Shown: positions 51,694 through 60,979 of the stretch, in pieces
How the letters are laid out: every line of letters begins with the position of its first letter
Numbering within the stretch: the first letter of the stretch is position 1
NCBI RefSeq assembly: GCF_018069755.1
Contig: NZ_JAGQDE010000002.1
Span: forward strand, 1-64,000
Source: Ideonella aquatica
GTDB taxonomy: Bacteria; Pseudomonadota; Gammaproteobacteria; Burkholderiales; Burkholderiaceae_C
Length of the DNA: 64,000 bases
Direction: 5' to 3'
Position numbers and translations under genes: made by a program
The notes under the pieces: model-generated
Databases searched by the model: none
Told to the model about the DNA's origin: nothing
The model's input: only the letters and a program-made list of their open reading frames with translations

Positions 51694-53580
51694 ATGAACC
51701 CGGAACCCCCCACCCACCGCCCCACCGGCCCGCTGGCCGCGCTCACGCTGGCCGCGATCGGCGTCGTCTACGGCGACATCGGCACCAGCCCGCTCTACAC
51801 CGTCAAGGAGATCTTCGGACCGGCCGGCGTGCCGCTGGACCGCCCGCACCTGATCGGCGCGGTCTCCACCATCGTCTGGGCCCTGATGCTGGTGGTCACC
51901 CTGAAGTACGTGGTGCTGGTGCTGCGCGCCGACAACCGCGGCGAAGGCGGCGTGATGGCGCTGGCCGCACTGGCCGCGCAGTCGGTGGCTGATCGGCCGG
52001 CCTGGCGTGCCGCCCTGCTGGCGCTGGGTCTGGCCGGCGCCACGCTGTTCTATGGCGACAGCGTGATCACGCCGGCCATCTCGGTGCTGGGCGCGATGGA
52101 GGGGCTGGAGGTGCTGGCGCCCTCGCTGCACGCCTGGGTGGTGCCGGCCTCGCTGGCGGTGCTGGTGGGCCTGTTCGCGGTGCAGCGCTTCGGCACGGCG
52201 GTGGTCGGCCGCGCCTTCGGGCCGGTGATCGTGCTGTGGTTTGTGACGCTGGCCGCCACCGGGGTGTGGCAGATCCTGGCCGAGCCCGGCATCCTGGCGG
52301 CGCTGAACCCGCTGCATGCCTGGCACTTCCTGCTGGAGCGCGGCCCCGGCCTGCTGCTGGCGGTGGGCGCCATCGTGCTGGCGCTGACCGGCGCCGAGGC
52401 GCTGTACGCCGACATGGGCCACTTCGGCGCGCGGCCGATCCGCCTGGCCTGGAGCGGCCTGGTGCTGCCGTCGCTGGCGCTCAACTACCTGGGCCAGGGG
52501 GCGCTGCTGATGCGCGATCCCGCAGCCTTGCAGAACCCCTTCTACCGCCTCTTCCCCGAGCCCCTGCTGGTGCCCGCGCTGGTGCTGGCCACGCTGGCCG
52601 CGATCATCGCCTCGCAGGCGGTGATCTCGGGCGCCTACTCGGTGACGCGCCAGGCCATCCAGCTGGGCTATCTGCCGCGCATGCAGGTGCGGCACACCTC
52701 GGCCGATGCCGCCGGGCAGATCTACCTGCCGGCGGTGAACGTGGCGCTGCTGCTGGGCGTGGTGATGGCGGTGCTGATGTTTGGCAGCAGCTCGGCGCTG
52801 GCCTCGGCCTACGGCATCGCGGTGACGCTGACGATGATGATCACCACCGTGCTGACCTTTTTCGTGGTGCGCCACGCCTGGCGCCTGCCGGCGCCGCTGG
52901 CCTGGGGCGCCACGGCCTTCTTCCTGGCGGTGGACGCGCTGCTGGTGGCCGGCTGCGCGATCAAGCTGTTCGACGGCGGCTGGTTCCCGCTGGTGCTGGG
53001 CGCCGGCCTGTTCCTGCTGATGAGCACCTGGGCGCGCGGCCGCACGCAGATGCTGGCCGCCATCCGCGCCGACGGCCTGGTGCTGGCCGACTTCCTGCGC
53101 CAGCTCGACCCCCACACGCTGGCCCGCGCCGAGCGCGCCGCAGTCTACGCGGTGGCCGACCCGCACACCGTGCCCCAGGCCCTGCTGCACAACCTCAAGC
53201 ACAACCAGGTGCTGCACCGCGACAACCTGATCCTCACCGTGCACTTCGCCGAGCAGCCGCACTGGCCCGCCGCGCAGCGCGCCCAGGTGGAGCCGCTGGC
53301 GCCCGGCTTCTGGCGCGTGGGCTTGCACTATGGCTTCATGGAGACGCCGGACATCCCGCAGGCGCTGCAGGCCTGCGCCGCCCCGGGATTGAGCCTGTCA
53401 CCGTTCGAGACCAGCTTCTTCCTCAGCCGCGAGACGGTGATGCCCACCGACGGCGACGGCATGGCCCGCTGGCGCGAGACGCTCTTTGCCTGGATGAGCC
53501 GCAACGCCGGCAGCGCCGCCAGCTACTTCCGGCTGCCGGACAACGCGGTGGTGGAGCTGGGTACCCGGGTGCAGATCTGA
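51694..53580 (+). CDS. kup: Kup-type potassium uptake protein
   Basis: 628 residues, the standard length (E. coli 622). The N-terminal family signature is [26 protein letters not shown]. About twelve membrane helices follow (including [18 protein letters not shown] in the first loop and [20 protein letters not shown]). A C-terminal cytosolic domain of about 170 residues ends in [11 protein letters not shown]. Kup carries out proton-coupled potassium uptake. It sits directly behind a KdpDE-like pair, which is not the usual arrangement. Confidence 0.95.
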   Translation: MNPEPPTHRPTGPLAALTLAAIGVVYGDIGTSPLYTVKEIFGPAGVPLDRPHLIGAVSTIVWALMLVVTLKYVVLVLRADNRGEGGVMALAALAAQSVADRPAWRAALLALGLAGATLFYGDSVITPAISVLGAMEGLEVLAPSLHAWVVPASLAVLVGLFAVQRFGTAVVGRAFGPVIVLWFVTLAATGVWQILAEPGILAALNPLHAWHFLLERGPGLLLAVGAIVLALTGAEALYADMGHFGARPIRLAWSGLVLPSLALNYLGQGALLMRDPAALQNPFYRLFPEPLLVPALVLATLAAIIASQAVISGAYSVTRQAIQLGYLPRMQVRHTSADAAGQIYLPAVNVALLLGVVMAVLMFGSSSALASAYGIAVTLTMMITTVLTFFVVRHAWRLPAPLAWGATAFFLAVDALLVAGCAIKLFDGGWFPLVLGAGLFLLMSTWARGRTQMLAAIRADGLVLADFLRQLDPHTLARAERAAVYAVADPHTVPQALLHNLKHNQVLHRDNLILTVHFAEQPHWPAAQRAQVEPLAPGFWRVGLHYGFMETPDIPQALQACAAPGLSLSPFETSFFLSRETVMPTDGDGMARWRETLFAWMSRNAGSAASYFRLPDNAVVELGTRVQI

Positions 53581-53608
53581 TGGCCGGGGCGGGCGCTATG
53601 CTGGCGGG

Positions 53609-54469
53609 ATGCCCGCCCATACCCCCGCGCCCCCCGCGCGCGAGCCCGGCCGCCCCGACACCGGCTGGCGCCTGCGCCTGTACACCATCATCTTCGAGGC
53701 CGAGACCCGCGCCGGCCGTGCCTTCGACATCGCGCTGATCGGCCTGATCCTGGTCAGCGTGGCGGTGGTGGTGCTCGACAGCGTCGAGTCCATCCACAAC
53801 CGCCACGCCAGCCTGTTCACGGTGCTGGAGTGGGGCTTCACGGTCATCTTCACGCTGGAGTACATCGCCCGCCTGGCCTGCGTGCGCCACCCGTGGGTGT
53901 ACGCGCGCAGCGCCTTTGGCATCATCGATCTGCTGGCGGTGCTGCCCACCTACCTGGCCTTCTTCTTTCCGGGGCTGCATGCGCTGCTGGATGTGCGCGT
54001 GCTGCGCCTGCTGCGGGTGTTCCGGATCTTCAAGCTGGGCGCCTACGTGGCCGAGTACGGCGCGCTGGGCCGGGCGCTGTGGCTGTCGCGGCGCAAGATC
54101 CTGGTGTTCCTGTCCTTCGTGCTGATGGTGGTGCTGGTGATGGGCACGCTGATGTACGTGGTGGAGGGCCCGGGCAACGGCTTCACCAGCGTGCCGGTGG
54201 GCGTGTACTGGGCCATCACCACCATGACCACCGTGGGCTTCGGCGACATCACGCCCAAGACCGACCTGGGCCGCCTGATCGCGTCGATGATGATGCTGCT
54301 GGGCTGGGGCACGCTGGCGGTGCCCACCGGCATCGTCAGCGCCGAGTTCACCGCCCAGCGCCTGGAGCCCACCACCCGCACCTGTCCCGAGTGCCTCAGC
54401 GAGGGCCACCTGGCCAGCGCGCGCTTCTGCCGCGACTGCGGCGCCACGCTGCCGCCCTACCAGCGCTGA
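53609..54469 (+). CDS. Voltage-gated potassium channel (6TM) with C-terminal zinc ribbon
   Basis: 286 residues. Six membrane helices are visible. S4 is arginine-rich (DVRVLRLLRVFRIFKLGAYV). The pore loop has the potassium selectivity filter TTVGFGD, and S6 ends MLLGWGTLAVPTGIVSAEFT. After S6 only about 45 residues remain, without a RCK/KTN domain. They hold a zinc-ribbon-like pair CPEC and CRDCG ending PPYQR. The family is the Kv-like ion-transport group. The channel probably releases or equilibrates potassium across the inner membrane next to Kup. The zinc ribbon could sense metal or redox state, which is speculation. Confidence 0.88.
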   Translation: MPAHTPAPPAREPGRPDTGWRLRLYTIIFEAETRAGRAFDIALIGLILVSVAVVVLDSVESIHNRHASLFTVLEWGFTVIFTLEYIARLACVRHPWVYARSAFGIIDLLAVLPTYLAFFFPGLHALLDVRVLRLLRVFRIFKLGAYVAEYGALGRALWLSRRKILVFLSFVLMVVLVMGTLMYVVEGPGNGFTSVPVGVYWAITTMTTVGFGDITPKTDLGRLIASMMMLLGWGTLAVPTGIVSAEFTAQRLEPTTRTCPECLSEGHLASARFCRDCGATLPPYQR

Positions 54470-54596
54470 GCACTGTGGCGCCGCGCTGCGGCGCGCGCGC
54501 CACAGCGGCATGATAAGGTGGCGCGGTGCCACCGACCGTCATCGCCATGACGCCATGCAGGGCCGACGATGCGGGCCTTCTTCCAAGGAGCCCCGC

Positions 54597-55409
54597 ATGG
54601 ACTTCAGCAGCCTTCACCAATTCCTCAGCACCACCGTCGCCGAACTGGCGATCAAGGTGCTGGCCTCGCTGGCCTTCTGGATCATCGGCCGCTGGCTGAT
54701 CGGCCGCGTGGTCGGCATGATCCAGGCGACCATGGGCCGCAACCATGTCGACCCCACGCTCACCAAGTACCTGGGCAACATCGCCGCCGTGGCATTGAAC
54801 ATCGCCCTGGTGCTGGGCATCCTGGGCTACTTCGGCATCCAGACCACCTCGTTCGCGGCCCTGCTGGCCGGTGCCGGCGTGGCCATTGGCGCGGCCTGGA
54901 GCGGCATGCTGGGCAACTTCGCGGCCGGCGCCTTCATGCTGGTGCTGCGGCCCTTCAAGGTGGGCGACTTCGTCAGCGTGGGCGGCGTGGTGGGCACGGT
55001 GCGCGAGCTGGGCCTGTTCGCCACCACCATCGTCACCCCGGACAACGTGATGACCCTGGTGGGCAATGGCAAGATCTTTGGCGACACCATGCAGAACTTC
55101 AGCGCGCTGCCGCTGCGCCGCGTGGAGCGCACCGCGCAGCTGGCAGTGGGCGTGGACCCGCTGGACGCCATCGCCCGCCTCAAGGCCGCGGTGGCCGCCA
55201 TCCCCAACGTGTCGGCCGAGATGCCGCCCGAGGTCTCGCTGCTGGACATGAACCTCAACGGCTGCGTGATCGCGGTGCGCCCCTACTGCGCCAATGCCGA
55301 CTACTGGCAGGTCTACTTCGACACCAACGAGGCCATCGTGCGCACCGCCCAGCAGGCCGGCTGGCCAGCGCCTACGCCCTCGCAGATCACCCGCATCGTC
55401 AACGCCTGA
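54597..55409 (+). CDS. Small-conductance mechanosensitive channel (MscS family)
   Basis: 270 residues, close to E. coli MscS (286). AAGGAG lies seven bases before the ATG. Helices TM1-TM3 are followed by the beta domain. The pore helix TM3 shows the Ala/Gly packing pattern FAALLAGAGVAIGAAWSGML followed by LGNFAAGAFMLVLRPFKVGD, the MscS signature. The channel opens under membrane tension to protect cells from osmotic downshock. Following Kup and a potassium channel, it completes an ion and osmotic block, although the 127-base gap before it suggests its own promoter. Confidence 0.93.
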   Translation: MDFSSLHQFLSTTVAELAIKVLASLAFWIIGRWLIGRVVGMIQATMGRNHVDPTLTKYLGNIAAVALNIALVLGILGYFGIQTTSFAALLAGAGVAIGAAWSGMLGNFAAGAFMLVLRPFKVGDFVSVGGVVGTVRELGLFATTIVTPDNVMTLVGNGKIFGDTMQNFSALPLRRVERTAQLAVGVDPLDAIARLKAAVAAIPNVSAEMPPEVSLLDMNLNGCVIAVRPYCANADYWQVYFDTNEAIVRTAQQAGWPAPTPSQITRIVNA

Positions 55410-55512
55410 GTGCGACGGGCCTTGTGCTGGCGCAAGCCGGCGCAAGCGAGGGATGGCGCGCTGCCCGCACTCGTCCTAGCGTGGAGGCGTTGTCCACACG
55501 CAGGAGTTGATG

Positions 55513-56751
55513 ATGCGCGTTGTCCTTCCGTCCCTGATCGCCCTGGCCGCTGCCGCGGTGGCCGGCCAGGCCCTGGCGCAGCAGGTGGTCAAGCCGCCGC
55601 AGTCCCAGGCCTGGATCGATGTGGCCACCTACGGCGGCATGGGGGGCCTGGGCGGGGCCGGCGGTGGCAACCCGATGGCCATGCTGGGCGGCCTGTTTGG
55701 CGGCGCCGGTGGCAAGAACAGCTTCGGTAACACCCAGGTCGGCCAGGCCGGGCGCTGGGTGGACGTGACGCTGATGACGCGCGCCAACCCACAGTTGCAG
55801 GACGCCCAGCAGGCCGTGCCCGCCGGCTTCCTGAGCCCGGCGCTGAAGCTGCAGGCCCCGCGCGAGACCAAGGGCACGCTGCCGCCCGAGTCCGGCGAGG
55901 AGCGCGCCGAGGAGCCCCGCTACGAGAAGCCCGAGGGCAAGATCTACCTCTACTGGGGCTGCGGCGACACCGTGCGCGCCGGCCAGCCCAAGGTGCTGGA
56001 CATGGCCACCGCCACGCCGGCCGACCTGGCGAAGTTCTTCCAGGTACGCAGCGCCACCCAGCGCGGCACCCACCAGGCCACCGGCCGTCCGGTCTGGCCC
56101 AGCCCCGCCGACAGCCGCATGGTGCCGCCGCAGGCCAGCCTGGTGGGCGAGCACGCCTTCAGCGGCCAGGGCGTACCCGAGGCCTTCAGGTTCCAGGTGG
56201 GCGCCCAGCAGGACCTGATGCCGGCCATCGAGCTGGCCCAGCGCAACGCCGATGGCGCCTGGGCCCTGACCTGGACCCCGCCGCCCACCGCCCGCGCCCA
56301 GTTCCTGGCCGCCATGGGCGGGCGTGGCAAGAACGAGATGGTGCTGTGGACCAGCGCCGAGGTGCCCGAGACCGGCTTCGGCCTGTTCGACTACCAGACC
56401 AACGCCGCCGTGGACCGCTGGCTCAAGGAGAAGGTGCTGCTGTCGCCCAGCACCAGCCAGTGCACCGTGCCCAAGGGCGTGTTCACGGGCGAGGGCGGCA
56501 TGCTGCGTGCCATCGCCTATGGCAGCGAACTGAACCTGGCCCACCCGCCACGCCCCACCGACCCCAAGCAGGCCTGGGAGCCGCAATGGGCCGTCAAGCT
56601 GCGCGTGAAGAGCCAGAGCACCGCGATGCTGGGCATGGAAGGCGGCATGCCCACGCGCGGCATGCCCGCCGAGCCGGCGCCGGCGCCGCAGGAGGAGGGC
56701 AACAAGCTGCCCAATGCCAAGGACCTGCTCAAGGGCATCTTCGGGCGCTGA
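55513..56751 (+). CDS. Secreted protein of unknown function with a Gly/Met-rich segment
   Basis: About 412 residues (ATG at 55513; AGGAG lies six bases upstream). A signal peptide (VLPSLIALAAAAVAGQALA) precedes the mature part. A Gly/Met-rich stretch at about residues 38-65 (GGMGGLGGAGGGNPMAMLGG) is followed by a folded region with few Cys (YLYWGCGDTVRAGQPKVLD, ESGEERAEEPRYEKPEGKIY, LVGEHAFSGQGVPEAFRFQV). The C-terminus (LPNAKDLLKGIFGR) looks helical. I do not recognise a family and see no catalytic motif. It is probably periplasmic, and follows MscS by 103 bases with its own ribosome-binding site. Confidence 0.75.
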   Translation: MRVVLPSLIALAAAAVAGQALAQQVVKPPQSQAWIDVATYGGMGGLGGAGGGNPMAMLGGLFGGAGGKNSFGNTQVGQAGRWVDVTLMTRANPQLQDAQQAVPAGFLSPALKLQAPRETKGTLPPESGEERAEEPRYEKPEGKIYLYWGCGDTVRAGQPKVLDMATATPADLAKFFQVRSATQRGTHQATGRPVWPSPADSRMVPPQASLVGEHAFSGQGVPEAFRFQVGAQQDLMPAIELAQRNADGAWALTWTPPPTARAQFLAAMGGRGKNEMVLWTSAEVPETGFGLFDYQTNAAVDRWLKEKVLLSPSTSQCTVPKGVFTGEGGMLRAIAYGSELNLAHPPRPTDPKQAWEPQWAVKLRVKSQSTAMLGMEGGMPTRGMPAEPAPAPQEEGNKLPNAKDLLKGIFGR

Positions 56752-56778
56752 GCGGCAGGCGCCGTCACGCGCCCCGGC

Positions 56779-58266
56779 CTACGCCGCGGCCGGGCGCGGG
56801 GCGTTCTCCTGCGAGGAAAGCAGCAACTGGTCGAGGATGCCCTGGATGTCCCGGTCATCCTGGGCCGAGGCCAGGTAGACCGTGACCGGCGGCGCCGCGG
56901 CCGCGCGGTTGGGCGACGCCGCACCCAGCGTGCGCCAGCACTCCAGGATCAGCGCCTGGATGCGTTCGACATCCGGCGGATCCGCCAGGAAGACGATCTG
57001 CGCCAGCGGCACCGTGTCCAGCAGAAAGGCCACCTCGTAGCGGCAGCCCTGGCGATCGGCCGAGTAGCCGCGCAGATCCATCAGCACGGCCGAGCTGACC
57101 TGGGCGGCCTGGCTCACCGCCGTCTTCCAGACGTCGTCGTGGCACATCATCGGCAGGCTGCGAAAGCTCAGGTCCAGCTGGCGCGGCCAGACCTCCAGGT
57201 GCTGCAGGCGTGCCGTCACATCGGCCGGGCTGCGCAGGAACTGGCGCTCGACCTGTTGCAGGCGCCAGCGCAGGTGCACCGCCGCGGCCACCACCACTGC
57301 CGCCAGCATGAGCCAGCACCACAGCGCAGGCTGCGGGGCATTGGCCGCGATCATGAGGGTGGCCGCCGCCGACCCGATGACCGCCAGGAACATTCCGCTG
57401 CCCTGCCGGTGCTGGCTGTGGATGAAGCTGGGGTCGACGACGGTGAAGAAGGTCCCGAAGTGGCGCCAGTACTGCAGCAGCCCTTCGAAGGTGAACAACG
57501 CCGCCTCATCGATGCCGAAGACCCGCAGCACCAGCAGCTTCGCGTTCGGGGTGCGCCGCGCCCGCGCCATCAGCCGCCAGACCAGGGCGACATGGGCGGC
57601 CATCGCCAGCCCATAGCCCAGGGCGGTGCGCCACGCAGGGCTGTCCTGCTGCAGGGCCGAGACCACCAGCACCCCGGCCAGTACCAGGAACAGGCCCCAG
57701 ATCGGCGCCCGCCAGGGCGGTTGGGCGATCGCCAGCCCGTGGGTGGCAAAGGGCCGCAGCACACCGGCCAGGCCCGGCACATGGGCGCGGAACTGGCTGC
57801 GAAAACCCGCGTAGCGCACCACGGCCAGGAAGGGCAGCGACAGCATCGCCACCAGGCTGACGATGAAGGCCAGCACCGACACATCGGGTGGGCCCTCGCC
57901 CGGCCAGTTGTACACCGCCAGCGGGAACAGCACATAGGCCGCGGCAATGGCCAACTCGTGCCTGAATGCGGCGCTGAAGTCCGCCCGGGCGCGGGCGGTC
58001 AGCAGCTCGCGCGTGGCGATGGCGTCAGACGGCGTGCTGTGGGCATCGACGAGTCGCCATCCAGGTGGCTCAGGCGGCTCGGGTGGCGGCGCCGGGGCCA
58101 CATCGGGCGCGGCCGGCGCCGCAGCGGCGCTCAGGCCCGACGAGGCCATCATCAGCTGGCGCACCCGCCGCACCACCAGGCGCCGCGTCAACACCGCAGC
58201 CAGGCCCACCAGCGCGGGGATGCCCAGCACGAAGTACATCAGAGAGAAGTCCGTGCCCTGGGCCAT
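56779..58266 (-). CDS. Multi-pass membrane protein with a C-terminal cytosolic alpha/beta domain, unknown function
   Basis: About 495 residues from the ATG at 58266, which AGGAG precedes. An N-terminal helix (SLMYFVLGIPALVGLAAVL) and a Pro-rich stretch (about 60-80) lead into about six further hydrophobic segments between 110 and 330. The last 160 residues look soluble (LDLSFRSLPMMCHDDVWKTA, SSAVLMDLRGYSADRQGCRY, PLAQIVFLADPPDVERIQAL). The strand pattern ending in LMDLRGY and IVFLADP suggests a Rossmann-like or TIR-like fold. I do not recognise a named family. It sits alone and converges on the secreted gene at 55513. Confidence 0.7.
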   Translation of the reverse strand: MAQGTDFSLMYFVLGIPALVGLAAVLTRRLVVRRVRQLMMASSGLSAAAAPAAPDVAPAPPPEPPEPPGWRLVDAHSTPSDAIATRELLTARARADFSAAFRHELAIAAAYVLFPLAVYNWPGEGPPDVSVLAFIVSLVAMLSLPFLAVVRYAGFRSQFRAHVPGLAGVLRPFATHGLAIAQPPWRAPIWGLFLVLAGVLVVSALQQDSPAWRTALGYGLAMAAHVALVWRLMARARRTPNAKLLVLRVFGIDEAALFTFEGLLQYWRHFGTFFTVVDPSFIHSQHRQGSGMFLAVIGSAAATLMIAANAPQPALWCWLMLAAVVVAAAVHLRWRLQQVERQFLRSPADVTARLQHLEVWPRQLDLSFRSLPMMCHDDVWKTAVSQAAQVSSAVLMDLRGYSADRQGCRYEVAFLLDTVPLAQIVFLADPPDVERIQALILECWRTLGAASPNRAAAAPPVTVYLASAQDDRDIQGILDQLLLSSQENAPRPAAA

Positions 58267-58398
58267 GCGCGCTCCTGTGGATCGGCGCGGGGGGACTTGC
58301 AGTGGGGCCGATGGCCGACTCTGGGCGCGAACGGTCCGCGCGTCAAGCACCCTCGCCGGCGATGCCGGTGCACCCGGCGCGGCGTGTCCGCAGCCGGG

Positions 58399-58666
58399 TC
58401 AAGGCGCCACCGGGGTCGACTCGAAGATGGCGCAGGTGGTGGTGGCGCGGGCGTAGAGCTTGCCGTCGGGGCCGACGATGCGCGCTACCGACGTTCCCAC
58501 CTGGCCGCCGACCTGCAGCGCAGTGCCGACGCACCCCAGCGCCAAGTGCAGCAAGGTCGCATGCCAGCCGCCATGCACCGACCCCGTCGCCCACCTCGAC
58601 CAGTTCGCAGTCGAAGGAATCCGCCATGTACGGACGGAGCAGCTCGCCGTCCAGCAGCGCGGTCAT
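58399..58666 (-). pseudogene. Broken PaaI/hotdog thioesterase gene
   Basis: From the ATG at 58666 one frame gives a thioesterase-like start (MTALLDGELLRPYMADSFDC, then ELVEVGDG). A +1 shift is then needed to read HGGWHATLLHLALGCVGTAL, containing the hotdog-family HGG motif, and then VGGQVGTSVARIVGPDGKLY with ARATTTCAIFE to a stop at 58399. Compared with intact PaaI-like proteins, about 40-50 residues are missing between LGCVGTAL and VGGQVG, so there is both a frameshift and an internal deletion. Family members hydrolyse aromatic or acyl-CoA thioesters. It lies next to a TetR/SDR/MFS group. Confidence 0.65.
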
Positions 58667-58794
58667 GAGCTGCAGGCCGGTCCTGCCCGGGAGCTGCTGC
58701 GGCGGGGCCAGTCCGACCCGTCCGCCGCCGCGCTCATGCCTGCGTTGGCGTCTCGTCGGTCATGTCAGCCTCCAGCGCGGGTGGGACAGGGTGA

Positions 58795-60207
58795 TCACGG
58801 CTGCGCTGCCCGCGGCCTGGTGTCCACGGGCAGGCACAGCAGGCCCGTGAGCAGCGCCAGTGCGCCGTGCACCAGATACACGGTATTGAAGTCGGCGCGT
58901 TGCAGCGCCCCGTGGCCGAGCAGGGCCACGGTCAGCGCCACGCCCAGCACCGAGCCGATCTGCCGCGTGGCCTGGTTGACCGCGCTGCCCACCGCGTAGT
59001 GCGCCGCCGGCAGGCGGTTCACCGCCGCGGCCGACAGCGACGGCAACACCAGCCCGACGGCGATGCCGCTCATCACCAGCCCCGGCAGCCAGTGCGACAG
59101 GTAGTGCGGCTCGGTGCCCGGCACCAGCATGAACCACAGGCTGCTGCAGGCGTACAGCAGCGAGCCGCCGACCAGGAAGCGGCGATGGCCCAGCCGCGTG
59201 GCCAGTCGGCCGGTGAGGATGGCGGTGGGCATCACCAGCAGCGGTCCGGGCGTGACCGCCAGCCCGGCCTGCGGCAGGCTGAGCTGCCAGACGTTCATCA
59301 TGAAGAAGAAAAAGGTCAGGAACATCATCGAGAACGCCGTGCCGAAGACCAGCGTCGCGAGGTTCACATAGCGGTAGGTGCGGTGCTGAAACAGCGTCAG
59401 GTCCACCAGCGGCGCGCGGGCGTGGCGGGCCCAGGCCACGAAGGCGCCGGCGGCCAGGCCCCCGGTGGCCGCCAGGGCCAGGAGTTCCGTGCGGGACCAC
59501 TGCGGCGCGCTGGATTCGACGATGGCCAGGGTGACCGCGCCCACCGACAGCATCAGCAGCGCCATGCCCACGCCATCCACGCGCCGCTGCGCGCCGGAGC
59601 TTTCCGATTCGTGCAGCATCGCCGCACCCCGCCACAGCGCCAGGCCCCCCAGCGGCAGGTTGATGTAGAACGCCCAAGGCCAGCCGAAGTGGTCGATCAC
59701 GACACTCCCCGCACTCGGCCCCACCGCGGCGGCCAGCCCGCCGACGGCGCCCCACAGGCTCACCACCACCGCGCGCCGGCTCTGCGGAAAGGCCGCCAGC
59801 ACGATGGACAGCGAGGCCGGCGTCAGCAGCGCCGCCCCCACCGCCTGCAGTGCCCGGGCCGCGATCAACCAGCCCACGCTGCCGGCCAGGCCGCAGGCGG
59901 CCGAAGCGGCCAGGAAAAGCGCCACGCCGATCAGGAAGACGCGCTTGCGGCCATGCGTGTCGGCCAGGCCGCCCGCGGGAATCAGCATCGTCGCGTAGAC
60001 CACCGTGTAGGCGTTCAGCACCCACGACAGCTCGGCCGCAGTGGCGTCGGCGAAGGCGTGCCGCAGCGGATCGAAGGCCGCGAACAGCATCGTCGTGTCG
60101 AGCGACACCAGGAAGGTGGCGAGGCTGGCAACCCAGAACACGGGCCACGGCGATGCGGTCGTCCTGGCGTGGGTGCGAGGCGTGTCGACGGCGGCGCCCA
60201 CGCTCAC
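58795..60207 (-). CDS. MFS drug-resistance transporter of the DHA2 (EmrB/QacA) type
   Basis: 470 residues with 12-14 hydrophobic segments. The motif after TM1 (FLVSLDTTMLFAAFDPLRHAF) and GGLADTHGRKRVFLIGVALF (motif A) are typical of DHA2 exporters, as is LSWVLNAYTVVYATMLIPAG. They expel lipophilic compounds in exchange for protons. It starts at a GTG overlapping the stop of the SDR gene (GTGA), so the two are translationally coupled and presumably under the same TetR control. It may export the compound or product handled by the SDR enzyme. Confidence 0.87.
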   Translation of the reverse strand: MSVGAAVDTPRTHARTTASPWPVFWVASLATFLVSLDTTMLFAAFDPLRHAFADATAAELSWVLNAYTVVYATMLIPAGGLADTHGRKRVFLIGVALFLAASAACGLAGSVGWLIAARALQAVGAALLTPASLSIVLAAFPQSRRAVVVSLWGAVGGLAAAVGPSAGSVVIDHFGWPWAFYINLPLGGLALWRGAAMLHESESSGAQRRVDGVGMALLMLSVGAVTLAIVESSAPQWSRTELLALAATGGLAAGAFVAWARHARAPLVDLTLFQHRTYRYVNLATLVFGTAFSMMFLTFFFFMMNVWQLSLPQAGLAVTPGPLLVMPTAILTGRLATRLGHRRFLVGGSLLYACSSLWFMLVPGTEPHYLSHWLPGLVMSGIAVGLVLPSLSAAAVNRLPAAHYAVGSAVNQATRQIGSVLGVALTVALLGHGALQRADFNTVYLVHGALALLTGLLCLPVDTRPRAAQP

Positions 60208-60908
60208 TCCCGCGCCTGCAGGTACACGCCCGGATGGGCCGACAGGCCGAGCTTGACCTGCTGGGTCAGCTCGTCGGCCAGCACCTCCTCGGCACCGGCT
60301 TCCAGCGCGTCCAGGGCCCGGGCGACGATCTGCTCCGGCGTCGATTTGGGCGCGTCGATGCCCTGCGTCATGCCAGTGTCGACAAAGGCCATGTGCAGCG
60401 TCAGCACCTGGGTCTTCTGGCCCCGCAACTCATGGCGCAGGCCATTGCTCAGGCTCCACACCGCCGATTTCGTGGCCGCGTAGCTGGCCAGCGCCGGGCT
60501 CGAGATCCAGCTGGCGATGGAGGCCACGTTCAGCAAGGCCCCGCCACCGTTGGCCGCCAGCACCGGCGCGAAGGCCTGGCTCACGCGCAGCACCCCGAAG
60601 ACATTGGTCTCCAGCTGCTGGCGCAGGCGGGTCTCGGCATCGCTGTCGAGGAAGCCACCGAACTGCGCGATGCCGGCGTTGTTGATGACCAGGTTCACAT
60701 CGCCGGCCTGGGCCACGGCGGCGGCGATGTCGCCCGGCGCGTTCACGTCCAGCCGCAGCGGCGTGACCCCGGGCAGGGTGACGCTGGCCGGATCGCGCGC
60801 GCCGGCGTAGACCTTGCGCGCGCCACGCGCCAAGGCGGCCTGGGCAAAGGCCAGCCCGATGCCGCGGTTGGCGCCGGTGATGAGGACGGTGGCGTTGTCG
60901 AGTTTCAT
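60204..60908 (-). CDS. Short-chain dehydrogenase/reductase (SDR)
   Basis: 234 residues. Classical SDR features are the cofactor motif TVLITGANRGIGLAFAQAAL (TGxxxGIG), NNAG in LVINNAGIAQFGG, a Ser in LLNVASIASW and the YxxxK pair in YAATKSAVWSL, so it should be an active NAD(P)-dependent oxidoreductase. AAGGA lies upstream of the ATG. A TetR-type operator sits 13 bases before the start, and the MFS gene follows with overlap. The substrate is unknown. Confidence 0.87.
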   Translation of the reverse strand: MKLDNATVLITGANRGIGLAFAQAALARGARKVYAGARDPASVTLPGVTPLRLDVNAPGDIAAAVAQAGDVNLVINNAGIAQFGGFLDSDAETRLRQQLETNVFGVLRVSQAFAPVLAANGGGALLNVASIASWISSPALASYAATKSAVWSLSNGLRHELRGQKTQVLTLHMAFVDTGMTQGIDAPKSTPEQIVARALDALEAGAEEVLADELTQQVKLGLSAHPGVYLQARE

Positions 60909-60921
60909 GGCTTTCCTTAAG

Positions 60922-60938
60922 ATGATGGTCATCATATT
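60922..60938. promoter_or_regulatory. TetR-type operator copy 1 (before the SDR-MFS genes)
   Basis: ATGATGGTCATCATATT contains the inverted repeat ATGATG/CATCAT. It matches operator copy 2 at 61554 at 15 of 17 positions. It lies between the SDR start and the end of the tetR-like gene, where a repressor would block the SDR-MFS message. Confidence 0.65.
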
Positions 60939-60979
60939 CGCCGGCGTGCAAGCAGGGCCGGCGGCTTCCTGCCGACGTG

